A DNA stretch of 64,000 bases, taken from contig JBMNFG010000009.1 of assembly GCA_050949175.1 (NCBI GenBank), positions 62,001 through 126,000 on the forward strand. The letters run 5' to 3'. The stretch is from UBA4971 sp900019985 (GTDB taxonomy: Bacteria; Bacillota; SHA-98; UBA4971). A program made the translations under genes and the position numbers. This document shows positions 16,039-25,087 of the stretch, piece by piece; position 1 is the first letter of the stretch; every line of letters starts with the position of its first letter. Under the pieces are notes generated by a model. The model worked only from the letters and a program-made list of their open reading frames with translations, searched no databases and was not told where the DNA came from.

Positions 16039-17313
16039 GTGAAAGACGTGAGGATTGTAGGGGAAGACATAACCTGCAAAGAGATGGAACAGGCCCTTAG
16101 CTCATGGCTTGAAGGTTTCGGGGACAAGCTGAAGAAAGTCTTGCTTCTTCCTCCTGATTATACCCGCAACCACTCCAAGGCAGGGCTTGTCACCGACGTA
16201 CTGTACAAGAAGCTTTCCCCTGATACGCAGGTAGATATAATGCCTGCTTTAGGCACTCATGCCGCGGTCTCAGATGAAGAAAGGATTAAGATGTTCGGTC
16301 CGGACATACCGAAAGACCGGTTCATCGTACATAACTGGCGCGATGATGTGGTGAAGATCGGTGAAATCCCTGCTTCATATGTAAAGGACGTCTCTCGGGG
16401 CATGGTTGATTTCCCTATCTCTGTGGATATCAATAGAAGGCTCTTAGATGAGAGTTACGATTTAATCATCTCAATCGGCCAGGTAGTCCCCCACGAAGTA
16501 GTGGGGATGGCAAACTATACTAAGAATGTCCTCGTAGGCTGCGGAGGGAAGGAGATAATCGATAAGTCCCATTTCCTTGGCGCTGTGTGGGGCTTGGAAA
16601 ACCTCATGGGCAAAGACCATTCCCCTGTGCGGAAGGTATTTGACTATGCCGAAGAAAGATTTCTAAAAGACATACCGCTGCAGTATATCCTTACAGTCAC
16701 CACAACACAGGATGACGTAACGCAGGTTCGCGGCTTGTGGGCAGGAAGGCGGAGAGAGCTTTTCGAGGAGGCTGTAAGCCTCAGCCAGAGACTGAACTTT
16801 ACCTTGCTGGATGATCCTCTTGATACGGTAGTTGTTTATCTTGACCCTGAGCAGTATAAGAGCACGTGGCTGGGTAACAAGGCCATATACCGTACAAGGA
16901 TGGCCATTGCTGACGGCGGAGACCTTATTATCATCGCACCCGGTGTTAAACATTTCGGTGAAGACAAGGATATTGACGTTTTGATACGAAAGTACGGTTA
17001 TACGGGTACCCCTCGCATCCTTGACTTGTCAAACAAAGAAGACGACCTGAAAAACAACTTATCTGCAGCAGCTCACCTTATTCACGGTTCTTCTGAGGGA
17101 AGATTCCGGATAACCTATGCCCCTGGACATCTCACCCGCGAGGAGGTTGAAGGGGTGAACTTCGAGTATATGCCCTTAGAGGAAGCGCTGAACCTGTATA
17201 AACCTGATATGCTCCGCGAGGGGTTCAACACAGTAGACGGTAAGACGATCTTTTTCATAGGCAATCCCGGTAAAGGCCTGTGGGCACTGAAAAGCAGATT
17301 CTTTAAGGAGTAG
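16039..17313 (+). CDS. LarA-like nickel-pincer racemase/epimerase
   Basis: The 424-residue product is a LarA (lactate racemase) homologue. Residues matching known LarA positions are visible: D40 and R43 in PPDYTRNHS, H74 in GTHAAVSDEE, H152 and K162 in PHEVVGMANYTKN, and H178 in KSHF. The spacing H152-K162-H178 is the same as LarA H174-K184-H200, where the lysine carries the nickel-pincer cofactor. The wider family includes malate racemases and a D-gluconate 2-epimerase. In this operon an aldonate epimerase is the best guess. It needs LarB, LarC and LarE to make the cofactor, and none of these genes is in the window. GTG at 16039 has AAAGGAGG upstream. Confidence 0.82.
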   Translation: MKDVRIVGEDITCKEMEQALSSWLEGFGDKLKKVLLLPPDYTRNHSKAGLVTDVLYKKLSPDTQVDIMPALGTHAAVSDEERIKMFGPDIPKDRFIVHNWRDDVVKIGEIPASYVKDVSRGMVDFPISVDINRRLLDESYDLIISIGQVVPHEVVGMANYTKNVLVGCGGKEIIDKSHFLGAVWGLENLMGKDHSPVRKVFDYAEERFLKDIPLQYILTVTTTQDDVTQVRGLWAGRRRELFEEAVSLSQRLNFTLLDDPLDTVVVYLDPEQYKSTWLGNKAIYRTRMAIADGGDLIIIAPGVKHFGEDKDIDVLIRKYGYTGTPRILDLSNKEDDLKNNLSAAAHLIHGSSEGRFRITYAPGHLTREEVEGVNFEYMPLEEALNLYKPDMLREGFNTVDGKTIFFIGNPGKGLWALKSRFFKE

Positions 17314-17346
17314 ATTATTCAAAGAGTGCTAGGCGGGTGAGGACTT

Positions 17347-18795
17347 GTGAAGTCAGATGTCGGCTTAATCGGTTTGGGTGTAATGGGACAGAATCTCGTC
17401 CTGAACATGGCGAATCATGGCTATTCCGTCTCAGTGTTTAACCGCACTCTTAGTGTGGTAGATGAGTTTATTGCCTGTAAAGCAAAAGGCTACGAGAGTA
17501 TCCGAGGCACACACTCAATCGAGGAGTTTGTCGAATCGCTGGAACCGCCGAAGCGGATAATGCTGATGGTGAAAGCCGGCCGGGCTGTAGATGCAGTGAT
17601 TGAGCAGCTGATTCCGTACTTGAGCCCCGGCGATATAATCATGGATTGCGGTAACTCCTTTTTCAAGGATACCATCCGCCGTAGCAAGGAGTTGGAGGAT
17701 AGAGGGTTCCTGTTCTTAGGTGTAGGCGTCTCCGGCGGAGAAGAAGGCGCTTTGAAAGGGCCCAGCATCATGCCGGGAGGATCTCAGGCTGCATGGGAGC
17801 ATGTGGAGAGGGTTTTCACTGACATTGCAGCTAAGGCTGATTCAGGCGAACCGTGTTCCGGATATCTCGGCCCTGATGGAGCAGGCCATTTCGTCAAGAT
17901 GGTGCATAACGGCATTGAATACGCTGACATGCAGCTTATCGCTGAAGCCTATGCCATCATGAAAAACCTCTTTGGTATGAGCGCCAAAGAGATGGAAGAT
18001 GTCTTCAGGGATTGGAGCAACGGAGATCTCAGTTCATACCTTATTGAGATTACCCGGGATATCCTCGGCAAGAAGGATAAAGATACAGGAAAGCCGATAG
18101 TAGATGTAATCAAAGATGCGGCCGGGCAAAAAGGCACAGGCAAGTGGACATCTCAAGAAGCACTGGAGCTTGGTGTTCCTGCTCCCAGCCTCGTCCAGGC
18201 TGTGTTTGCGCGCTATATGTCTGCGTTGAAAGATGAGAGAGTGCATGCATCCACTGTGTTGAAAGGGCCTGCAAAAGGTGAATTTGCCCACGACATATCC
18301 CGCGGCATAACTCACTTAGAAGCAGCGCTTTACGCATCTAAAATCTGCGCGTACGCAGAAGGATTTGCCCTTTTACGAGAGGCATCAAAGGAATACAACT
18401 GGGATCTTGACCTTGGCGGGATTGCTCTCTTGTGGCGAGAGGGATGTATCATAAGGGCTCAGTTCTTAGACAGGATAACCGAGGCTTTTCGACGCAATCC
18501 CGATCTTCCTAACCTTCTATTGGATCCATACTTTCTGGAGGTCATCACTGCTTCCCAGGACAGCTGGAGGCTACTGGTGGGCTGGGCGATTCAGCACGGC
18601 ATAGCCGTTCCTGCTTTCTCTTCAGCCCTTGCATACTACGATTCTTACCGAGCACCGGAACTTCCGGCAAGTCTAATACAGGCCCAGCGCGACTACTTCG
18701 GTGCTCATACTTACGAGAGGTTGGACAGGCCCGGTGTGTACCACACCGACTGGTTAGTTCCGGGGGACACGGTAGAAAGTATTGAGAGTAAGTAA
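17347..18795 (+). CDS. gnd: 6-phosphogluconate dehydrogenase, decarboxylating
   Basis: A 482-residue enzyme of the long form that oxidises 6-phosphogluconate to ribulose 5-phosphate and CO2. GLIGLGVMGQNLVLNMANHG (about residues 6-25) is the dinucleotide fold, MDCGNSFFKDTIRR and GVSGGEEGALKGPSIMPGG line the active site, GAGHFVKMVHNGIEYADMQ contains the catalytic lysine, and KGTGKWTSQEALELGVPAP is also typical. GTG at 17347 follows GGGTGAGGA. As fifth gene of the operon it takes the phosphorylated aldonate from the kinase into the pentose phosphate pathway. Family call is firm; cofactor preference is not read. Confidence 0.95.
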   Translation: MKSDVGLIGLGVMGQNLVLNMANHGYSVSVFNRTLSVVDEFIACKAKGYESIRGTHSIEEFVESLEPPKRIMLMVKAGRAVDAVIEQLIPYLSPGDIIMDCGNSFFKDTIRRSKELEDRGFLFLGVGVSGGEEGALKGPSIMPGGSQAAWEHVERVFTDIAAKADSGEPCSGYLGPDGAGHFVKMVHNGIEYADMQLIAEAYAIMKNLFGMSAKEMEDVFRDWSNGDLSSYLIEITRDILGKKDKDTGKPIVDVIKDAAGQKGTGKWTSQEALELGVPAPSLVQAVFARYMSALKDERVHASTVLKGPAKGEFAHDISRGITHLEAALYASKICAYAEGFALLREASKEYNWDLDLGGIALLWREGCIIRAQFLDRITEAFRRNPDLPNLLLDPYFLEVITASQDSWRLLVGWAIQHGIAVPAFSSALAYYDSYRAPELPASLIQAQRDYFGAHTYERLDRPGVYHTDWLVPGDTVESIESK

Positions 18796-18871
18796 GGATG
18801 AAGAGCACATCTTGGGGTTAACTGGGAGATGGACATGCGAGTGAAACAAGTAGGATGACAGAAAGGAAGAG

Positions 18872-20326
18872 ATGATATTGAACATCGGATGTCCGTATCC
18901 AAATTCTCTTCACGAGAAGGATGGGTCAATTCTCTTTCTGGTTAAGGGTGCACGTGAAAAGAAGCTTGTGGTAGTAGGTGAAGGTTCCGAGATTTTTCAG
19001 GAACTGGAAGGCCGTAGAGGTTCAGTTGACGGTGTCAGGATAAAGGTGTGCGACCTGTCAGTTGCCAACAGCCGTGTTATAAGAAAGCATTTCCCACACA
19101 CATGCCCGGTCTCGCTTCGGAAATTCAAAACGACTATAGGCTTGGGTGATAGGTTGGGAGTGGCATCTCCCGGACACATAGACCTCATAAAGAACTATGA
19201 CGTAGGCCCGGTCCTTGCTCAACAGTCTGTCAGGGAACTTACGCTTACAGGACGGACCTTCGAAGGTGTGTTGTCAGATGCAGTCTGGGCGGTATTCCAG
19301 GAAGGCTACCGCGGCGGGTTCGGTGCAGACGGGGACCATCTGAAGACAGCTGATGAAGTGAAGCTTGCCCTGGATGTCGGTTACACAATGATAACCCTGG
19401 ATTGTTCCGAGCACATCAACAATGTAACGACGCTGTCCAAAGATGATGTCGACCGCATCTACATGGAACTTGATAAAGAAACCAGAGAAAGGCTGGAGAT
19501 GCGGTTCCTGTCCGGCGAGTTTAAGCTGGAATCAGGTTTGAGGCTCATGTTCAGTCCGGAATCACTGAGGCTGAACGCAGTCATCTACCAGAAAGCCGTA
19601 GATTTTACCGTAGACATCTTTCATAAAGTCATTAAACCGTGTCAGAGAGAAATCGATTTTGAGATGTCAATCGATGAGACTGTGACACCTACGGATCCTC
19701 TGGGCCATTTCTTTGTGGCTCTGCAGCTCATGGAGGCAGGTGTAGATTTATACAGTGTCGCTCCGCGTTTTTGCGGCGAGTTCCAGAAAGGCATAGACTA
19801 TATAGGAGATCTTTCCCAGTTTCACAGAGAACTCAAAGCTCATCAGGAAATCGCATCGCACTTCGGGTATAAGCTGAGTGTCCACTCAGGCAGTGACAAG
19901 TTCAGTGTGTTCCCGATAATGGGCGAAGAGACCAAAGGGCGTGTGCATGTCAAAACTGCAGGCACAAACTGGCTTGAGGCAGTCAGGGTAATTATTCAAG
20001 CGGATCCCGGGCTTTACCGGGAGTTGCATGCATTTGCCTTGGAACATCTGGATGAAGCAAAGCGTTATTACCATGTTACATTGGATACCGGCAGAATTCC
20101 TGATTTGCGTGGTTTGAAAGATGAGGATCTCGGAGGATTGATGGATCACAGCGATGCTAGGCAGTTAATCCACATCACATATGGCCTGATCCTCCAGGAG
20201 AAGGATGAGTCAGGAGCTTATCGCTTCCGGGACAGGATCTATCGATGTCTCTATGAAAATGAGGGATTATACAGGGAATTTCTGAAGAGGCACATTGGGA
20301 ATCACCTGAAGGCTCTGGGTTTGTGA
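18872..20326 (+). CDS. Tagaturonate/fructuronate epimerase-like (UxaE family)
   Basis: The 484-residue product resembles UxaE of Thermotoga, which epimerises tagaturonate to fructuronate. I recognise the family from GFGADGDHLKTADEVKLALDVGYTMITLDCSEHI in the first half and a metal-site-like SVHSGSDKFSVFPI in the second half. The call is by resemblance and not by catalytic proof. The gene neighbours (UxaC-like isomerase, SDR, kinase, gnd) match the uronate/gluconate loci described for Thermotoga. ATG at 18872 follows AAGGAAGAG; TTG two codons on is an alternative. It is the last gene of the operon. No strong terminator follows, although 20370-20460 can fold into overlapping hairpins. Confidence 0.75.
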   Translation: MILNIGCPYPNSLHEKDGSILFLVKGAREKKLVVVGEGSEIFQELEGRRGSVDGVRIKVCDLSVANSRVIRKHFPHTCPVSLRKFKTTIGLGDRLGVASPGHIDLIKNYDVGPVLAQQSVRELTLTGRTFEGVLSDAVWAVFQEGYRGGFGADGDHLKTADEVKLALDVGYTMITLDCSEHINNVTTLSKDDVDRIYMELDKETRERLEMRFLSGEFKLESGLRLMFSPESLRLNAVIYQKAVDFTVDIFHKVIKPCQREIDFEMSIDETVTPTDPLGHFFVALQLMEAGVDLYSVAPRFCGEFQKGIDYIGDLSQFHRELKAHQEIASHFGYKLSVHSGSDKFSVFPIMGEETKGRVHVKTAGTNWLEAVRVIIQADPGLYRELHAFALEHLDEAKRYYHVTLDTGRIPDLRGLKDEDLGGLMDHSDARQLIHITYGLILQEKDESGAYRFRDRIYRCLYENEGLYREFLKRHIGNHLKALGL

Positions 20327-20497
20327 ATTGCATAGGTGTAAAACCCAATGTTCACCGCGGGTAAAAATGTCACCCCCGTATGGACGTGCTTTTTTGCCGT
20401 TCAAGGGAATGTGATCTCCAATAACAGTGACGTTTTCCCTGAACTGAAGAGGCGAGTGGCATTATCATAGACCGATCACAGCAGACTGAAAACCTGA

Positions 20498-20528
20498 TTG
20501 ACACCTGGGCTGTATTGTGCTATATACT
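20498..20528 (+). promoter_or_regulatory. Sigma-A promoter for tRNA-Arg(CCU)
   Basis: A perfect TTGACA (20498-20503) stands 17 bases before TATATA (20521-20526); TATACT (20523-20528) overlaps it. Transcription would begin a little upstream of the mature tRNA at 20555. Confidence 0.75.
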
Positions 20529-20554
20529 AGATGAACTGATATTTTAGTTTTGGT

Positions 20555-20630
20555 GGCCCCGTAGCTCAGTGGATAGAGCAGCGGTTTCCTAAACCGCGTG
20601 TCGCAGGTTCGATTCCTGCCGGGGCTACCA
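20555..20630 (+). tRNA. tRNA-Arg (anticodon CCU)
   Basis: A 76-base cloverleaf with encoded CCA. The acceptor is GGCCCCG/CGGGGCT, the anticodon stem GCGGT/ACCGC encloses TTCCTAA (anticodon CCU), and the T-arm is GCAGG-TTCGATT-CCTGC. The 216 bases that follow (20631-20846) hold no recognisable gene. Confidence 0.97.
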
Positions 20631-20846
20631 GTGTTTTTGAGGTGCTTTGGTGCGGTCTTAAGAGCATTGCCCGGCCGATAGCACTGATTGGTCGACAGCT
20701 CTGCCGGTTCAACAGCACTTGCCCATGACTCAGTGTAATGTTATTATAGTAACGAGTCTGAGGCAGGCTTGGTGATTAGCTATCTTGGCAATACTCGGGG
20801 ATCCCGTTATCAACGTGGTACGTGCTCGGGATGTGCAGTGTAAATC

Positions 20847-21317
20847 ATGTTACATGAATACAATATGAATGATGAGACATTTATGCACAGAGCCCTTTTG
20901 GAAGCTAAGAAAGCATACCTAAAGGGCGAGGTTCCGGTAGGCGCAGTCATAACCTTAGACGGACAGGTGATTGCCCGGGCACACAATCGAAGGGAAGAAC
21001 TGCAGGATCCCACTGCTCATGCAGAGATATTGGCGATACGAGAGGCTGCGGCAAAGCTTCGCTCATGGCGTCTTGTCGGGGCCACGATCTATGTGACCCT
21101 GGAACCGTGCCCCATGTGTGCAGGGGCTCTTGTCCTGGCAAGGATCGGACGCCTTGTTTACGGAGCAGCTGATCCGAAGTCAGGTGCTGCAGGATCCGTT
21201 ATGAACCTGGTAAACCATGAGGTGCTGAACCACAGGGTATCTGTAACATCCGGCATCTTGGAAGATGAGTGTTCAGCCCTTCTTAAACAGTTTTTTTCGG
21301 AGTTGCGTGATATCTAG
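20847..21317 (+). CDS. tadA: tRNA-specific adenosine deaminase
   Basis: TadA converts A34 to inosine in tRNA-Arg(ACG), which is encoded at 9233-9309. The zinc site is complete: HAE in TAHAEILAI with the catalytic glutamate, and PCPMC in TLEPCPMCAGALV. Length is 156 residues from ATG at 20847 or 150 from ATG at 20865 (MNDETFMHRALLEA). The second fits homologues better. Neither has a clear ribosome binding site. The position just before tRNA-Ser genes, SRP RNA and dnaX is the order seen in Bacillus relatives. Confidence 0.95.
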   Translation: MLHEYNMNDETFMHRALLEAKKAYLKGEVPVGAVITLDGQVIARAHNRREELQDPTAHAEILAIREAAAKLRSWRLVGATIYVTLEPCPMCAGALVLARIGRLVYGAADPKSGAAGSVMNLVNHEVLNHRVSVTSGILEDECSALLKQFFSELRDI

Positions 21318-21390
21318 TGTCAGGACATCATGCAGCTGGGATTAGGGTCGAAAACTGAATACAGGCTCAGAGATGAAGACCTAGACAAGC

Positions 21391-21483
21391 GGAGAGATGG
21401 CTGAGTGGTCGAAAGCGCTCGCCTCGAAAGCGAGTGGGTGGGTAGCCCCCGCCCCGTGAGTTCGAATCTCACTCTCTCCGCCA
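21391..21483 (+). tRNA. tRNA-Ser (anticodon CGA)
   Basis: A class II tRNA of 93 bases with a long variable arm and encoded CCA. Acceptor GGAGAGA/TCTCTCC; anticodon stem CTCGC/GCGAG around CTCGAAA (anticodon CGA); T-loop TTCGAAT. Confidence 0.96.
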
Positions 21484-21498
21484 GTTGAGACATTTCGT

Positions 21499-21592
21499 GG
21501 AGAGGTGGCTGAGTTGGTCGAAGGCGCCCGCCTGGAAAGTGGGTAGGCAGGAGTTCCCTGTCTCGCGGGTTCGAATCCCGCCCTCTCCGCCA
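21499..21592 (+). tRNA. tRNA-Ser (anticodon GGA)
   Basis: A second class II tRNA of 94 bases, 15 bases after the first. Acceptor GGAGAGG/CCTCTCC; anticodon stem CCCGC/GTGGG around CTGGAAA (anticodon GGA); long variable arm; encoded CCA. Confidence 0.96.
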
Positions 21593-21646
21593 TATTTTTA
21601 TCTAGACAGTTTTCATTTCTGAGAAGATCCTATTTGTGAAGGTTTG

Positions 21647-21914
21647 GTCGTGCTAGACGGGGAGGTAGCGGTGCCCTGTACCCGCAACCCGCTACAGCGG
21701 GGTCGAATTCCCTCCCGAGGGCGACCCTTTGTGGGGCCTGGCCCTGTTAAGAGGCAAAGAAGATCGGGTCCTGCGCAACAGAAATCTGTGAACCCCGTCA
21801 GGACCGGGAGGTAGCAGCGGTAAGCAGAACCTTTTGTGTGCCGCAGGGGCGCCTGGTCGGAGCAGGCTGACAGGTTACCGCCTGGAAAGGGCGTTCGAAG
21901 GTGGGTGCACGACC
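21647..21914 (+). ncRNA. ffs: Signal recognition particle RNA, Gram-positive large form
   Basis: The roughly 268-base RNA has the closed ends expected: GTCGTGC (21647-21653) pairs with GCACGAC (21907-21913). The Alu-domain start (TAGACGGGGAGGTAGCGG, then CCCTGTACCCGCAACCCGC) and the S-domain tip (GTCAGGACCGGGAGGTAGCA, about 21797-21816, with the GNAR-type apical loop that binds Ffh) are both recognisable. The long form with an Alu domain is typical of Bacillus and relatives. A strong terminator follows at 21922. Confidence 0.95.
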
Positions 21915-21921
21915 ATTTTGT

Positions 21922-21961
21922 AACCGGCCCTGTCCTTGTAAATCAGCGGGCCGGTTTTTTT
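21922..21961 (+). terminator. Terminator of the SRP RNA gene
   Basis: AACCGGCCC (21922-21930) pairs perfectly with GGGCCGGTT (21948-21956), followed by a run of seven T (21955-21961). It separates the SRP RNA from dnaX. Confidence 0.95.
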
Positions 21962-22053
21962 ATGCTGCTTTGCAGCTGACCTTCGCTCATTCCCGTGCAG
22001 GAATTAGAGAGTCGTGCCAGAACTTCATACCTTGGGATAAGGAGGGGCTCACA

Positions 22054-23985
22054 GTGACATATGTCTCCCTGTATCGGCGCTTCAGACCGCAGACATTCAC
22101 CGAGGTCGTGGGACAGGACCATGTCACGCGCACACTGCGAAATGCCATAGCTGCAGGTCGCACGTCTCATGCATATCTTTTCTGCGGTCCGCGAGGAACA
22201 GGCAAAACCAGTGTGGCGAAGGTGCTGGCAAAGGCTTTAAACTGCGAATCAGGTCCGACGCCTGATCCGTGCTGCAAGTGCGAAGGGTGCACCAGAGTTC
22301 AGGAAGGCCGCTCCATGGATGTCATAGAGATTGACGCTGCGTCCAACCGTGGAATAGATGAAATCCGCGATCTTCGGGAAAGAGTTAAATTCGCTCCTGT
22401 AGAAGAAAGATACAAAGTCTATATAATCGATGAGGTCCACATGCTGACCCAGGAAGCTTTCAACGCCTTGCTGAAAACGTTGGAAGAGCCTCCGGAGCGT
22501 GTCGTCTTTATTCTTGCGACCACTGAACCTCACAGGGTGCTTGCGACGATTCTTTCCAGGTGCCAAAGGTTTGATTTCAGGCGTCTCACCATTAGTGAGC
22601 TTTCAGGACAAATCCTGAAGGTAGCAGAGGCTGAAGGGATTGAGATCGATAAGGATGCTGTGAGGCTTATTGCCATAGGGGCGCAGGGTGCTGCAAGAGA
22701 TGCCCTCGGCCTCCTTGAACAGTGCGCTGCATATACCGGCGGCAAGATTGCCTATGAAGACGCAGTCGCTGCTCTTGGAGTTGCAGGATTCCGCAAGGCA
22801 GTGGAATACTGTGATGCAGTGATCAGTGGAGATTTAGCCGGTGCTCTTATCCTTATAAGAGAGCTTATTGATTCCGGGCACGATCCTGCCATGTTTCTAA
22901 GGGATGTCCTTGAGCATTTCAGGAGCCTAATGGTCTTGCAGTCATGTGGATTCAAGCCTGATCTCATCGATGTTCCTGAGACTGCGGTAGAAAGCCTGAA
23001 GAGGCAAGCTGAGGTTATTCCCGGCGCTTTGATTCTTGAGGCAATCAACGTCCTAAGTGCTGCAGACAGTGAAATGAAATACTCTGCCTCACCTCAGCTT
23101 ACTGCAGAGGTAGTCACGATTAAGCTTGTTCATTTGGGCGGTCTGCCTATGCCGGAAAAGCAAGGCAAGAAGCTTACGGAAGAGCCGAAGGAAGATCTGC
23201 CGGCCGGTGAGGTTTCGGCGAAAGAGGTAGGCTCGACCGGCTCGATCTCGGCAGGTTCAACTTCTACAGGTTCGATCTCAGCGAAAAAAGTCGGCGTGCC
23301 TGGCTCGATCTCGACAAGTCCGGCCTCGACAGCTTCAGTCTCATCAGTGAGTGACTCGAAAGCTGACGGCATGACACCGGGTGTGGCTTCGAAATCTTCC
23401 GCTGAGTTAAGCCTCGGGCAGATACAGGCCGGCTGGAGTCAGGTTGTAGCTGCACTGAAGCCTGGTATTGAGAAAACCCTGTACTGTGAAGACGGAATCC
23501 CTGTGGAGCTTAACGAGGATGGATTGGTCATATCCTTCGAGGATGACGTGAAAAAGGAACTGGCTTCTGAGCGACGCCGAAAAAAGAGCATACAGGATGC
23601 AATAGAAAAGGTCTTCGGAGTCAGGTTTGCTATAAGTTTCATCTTAGCTGAGGAACCACACGATGTGCAGTTTCATTTAGAGTCCGGTAACGGCTTTTCC
23701 GGTAACGGTTTTCCCAACGGAGCCGAGTCTCCCCCTGAAAGCCATCCTGCAGATGCAGAATTACACACAGAATGCAGAGAGAAGATCATGAGTGATGCAG
23801 AAGACGGGGATTCTGAAGAGCCGGAGCCTGACAGCGTTTCCGGAGATAATGGGTCTGACCTTGTAGATCATGAAGAGGAACTGGCAGAGAATCTCAGACG
23901 GGCTAGAGAAGCGGTTAGGGAGCATCCTACTGTAAAGGCCGCTCTTTCAGTGTTTAAAGGGCGAGTATTCAAAATCGAAGTATAA
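22054..23985 (+). CDS. dnaX: DNA polymerase III subunit gamma/tau
   Basis: DnaX is the clamp-loader ATPase of the replisome. From GTG at 22054 (AAGGAGG eight bases upstream) it has 643 residues. Walker A is GPRGTGKT (45-52), zinc cysteines are C64, C73, C76 and C79, Walker B is IIDEVHM (124-130), and ATTEPHRV is sensor 1. A Ser/Thr/Gly/Val-rich linker (about residues 380-450) shows imprecise GSIS-type repeats such as STGSISAGSTSTGSISAKK, then a C-terminal tau domain ends in an acidic stretch. The open frame extends upstream to 21901 over the SRP RNA and its terminator, so that longer start is rejected. It leads dnaX-ybaB-recR. Confidence 0.96.
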   Translation: MTYVSLYRRFRPQTFTEVVGQDHVTRTLRNAIAAGRTSHAYLFCGPRGTGKTSVAKVLAKALNCESGPTPDPCCKCEGCTRVQEGRSMDVIEIDAASNRGIDEIRDLRERVKFAPVEERYKVYIIDEVHMLTQEAFNALLKTLEEPPERVVFILATTEPHRVLATILSRCQRFDFRRLTISELSGQILKVAEAEGIEIDKDAVRLIAIGAQGAARDALGLLEQCAAYTGGKIAYEDAVAALGVAGFRKAVEYCDAVISGDLAGALILIRELIDSGHDPAMFLRDVLEHFRSLMVLQSCGFKPDLIDVPETAVESLKRQAEVIPGALILEAINVLSAADSEMKYSASPQLTAEVVTIKLVHLGGLPMPEKQGKKLTEEPKEDLPAGEVSAKEVGSTGSISAGSTSTGSISAKKVGVPGSISTSPASTASVSSVSDSKADGMTPGVASKSSAELSLGQIQAGWSQVVAALKPGIEKTLYCEDGIPVELNEDGLVISFEDDVKKELASERRRKKSIQDAIEKVFGVRFAISFILAEEPHDVQFHLESGNGFSGNGFPNGAESPPESHPADAELHTECREKIMSDAEDGDSEEPEPDSVSGDNGSDLVDHEEELAENLRRAREAVREHPTVKAALSVFKGRVFKIEV

Positions 23986-24014
23986 ACCAGTTGAGACATC
24001 CGGGAGGCGGGCAT

Positions 24015-24338
24015 ATGTCAAAGAACATGGGAAAAATGCTTAAGCAAGTACAGAAGATGCAAGCGAATCTTGCCAGGGTTCAGGAGGAATTGAAAGAAAA
24101 GACTGTAGAAGGGACAGCAGGCGGCGGTGTAGTAAAGGTGACTGTCAACGGCCATCAAGAAGTACTGGCAGTTAAGATAGCGCCTGAGGCTGTGGATCCG
24201 GATGATGTCGAAATGCTTCAAGATCTTATCATTGCTGCTGTCAATGACGCATTTCGCAAGTGCCAGGAAATGGTGTCGCAAGAAATGGGAAAGGTCACAG
24301 GCGGGCTGCAAATCCCGGGACTGCCTCCGATGTTCTAG
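24015..24338 (+). CDS. Nucleoid-associated protein, YbaB/EbfC family
   Basis: A 107-residue protein with the family pattern: N-terminal helices (MSKNMGKMLKQVQKMQANLARVQEELKEK), a beta hairpin VEGTAGGGVVKVTVNGHQEVLAVKI, and a helical end DLIIAAVNDAFRKCQEM. It binds DNA as a dimer. ATG at 24015 follows GGGAGGCGGG; the frame is open eight codons upstream, but this site decides the start. It lies between dnaX and recR, the usual position. Confidence 0.95.
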   Translation: MSKNMGKMLKQVQKMQANLARVQEELKEKTVEGTAGGGVVKVTVNGHQEVLAVKIAPEAVDPDDVEMLQDLIIAAVNDAFRKCQEMVSQEMGKVTGGLQIPGLPPMF

Positions 24339-24415
24339 CCTGTTTTGGCTCGGGAATAGCTCTACTAGTAGCTCTAGCGATTTGAGTGTCTGTGTGATAA
24401 GGAGAGAAGGAAGTA

Positions 24416-25021
24416 ATGTCTCGTTATGCTGAGCCTATGGCTAACCTTATTGAGCAGCTGATGCGCTTGCCGAGTATAGGGCCGAAAACTGCGCAGCGCC
24501 TGGCATTCCATATACTGAAGACCCCCAGAGAAAATGTGGAAAGGCTTGCGGAGGCGCTGATCGAAGTCAAAGATAGAATCGTGTCTTGCTCGGTATGCGG
24601 GAACATCACCGAGAAGGATCCGTGCTCTATCTGCACAGATGAGCGGCGAGACAAAGCCGTGATCGCAGTTGTCGAGGAGTCCAAAGATGTCATCGCTCTG
24701 GAACGGACCGGTGAGTTTCATGGATTATACCATGTCCTGGGCGGAGCCATCTCCCCTATGGACGGAATAGGCCCTGAAGATATAAGCGTCAAAGAACTCC
24801 TTTTGCGCCTTAAGAACCAGGAAGTAAGAGAAGTGATTCTTGCAACGGATCCGAACATTGAAGGTGAAGCCACATCTATGTACCTGGCTAAGCTTATTAA
24901 GCCTACCGGGATCAAGGTGACCAGGATTGCCCATGGGCTGCCTGTCGGAGGAGACTTGGAATATGCTGATGAGGTTACACTTGCAAGAGCGCTCGAGGGG
25001 CGCAGGGAGGTAGAGGTATAA
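24416..25021 (+). CDS. recR: Recombination mediator protein RecR
   Basis: The 201-residue length is typical. The helix-hairpin-helix is LPSIGPKTAQRLAFHIL (about residues 18-34), four zinc cysteines are C58, C61, C70 and C73 (CSVCG and CSIC), and the Toprim domain follows (IAVVEESKDVIALERTG then GGAISPMDGIGPEDI). RecR loads RecA at gaps together with RecO or RecF. ATG at 24416 follows AGGAGAGAAGGA. It is the third gene of the dnaX operon. Confidence 0.97.
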   Translation: MSRYAEPMANLIEQLMRLPSIGPKTAQRLAFHILKTPRENVERLAEALIEVKDRIVSCSVCGNITEKDPCSICTDERRDKAVIAVVEESKDVIALERTGEFHGLYHVLGGAISPMDGIGPEDISVKELLLRLKNQEVREVILATDPNIEGEATSMYLAKLIKPTGIKVTRIAHGLPVGGDLEYADEVTLARALEGRREVEV

Positions 25022-25087
25022 TATTCCTCTTGTTACACATACTGTACCCGTGTGTTGAGGATATCAACTCATTACCGGGAGGACAGT

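Noticed and set aside
21901..22053. Longer open frame extending dnaX upstream to 21901
   Set aside because: It would run through the 3' end of the SRP RNA and its terminator. GTG at 22054 has a strong ribosome binding site and fits DnaX homologues.
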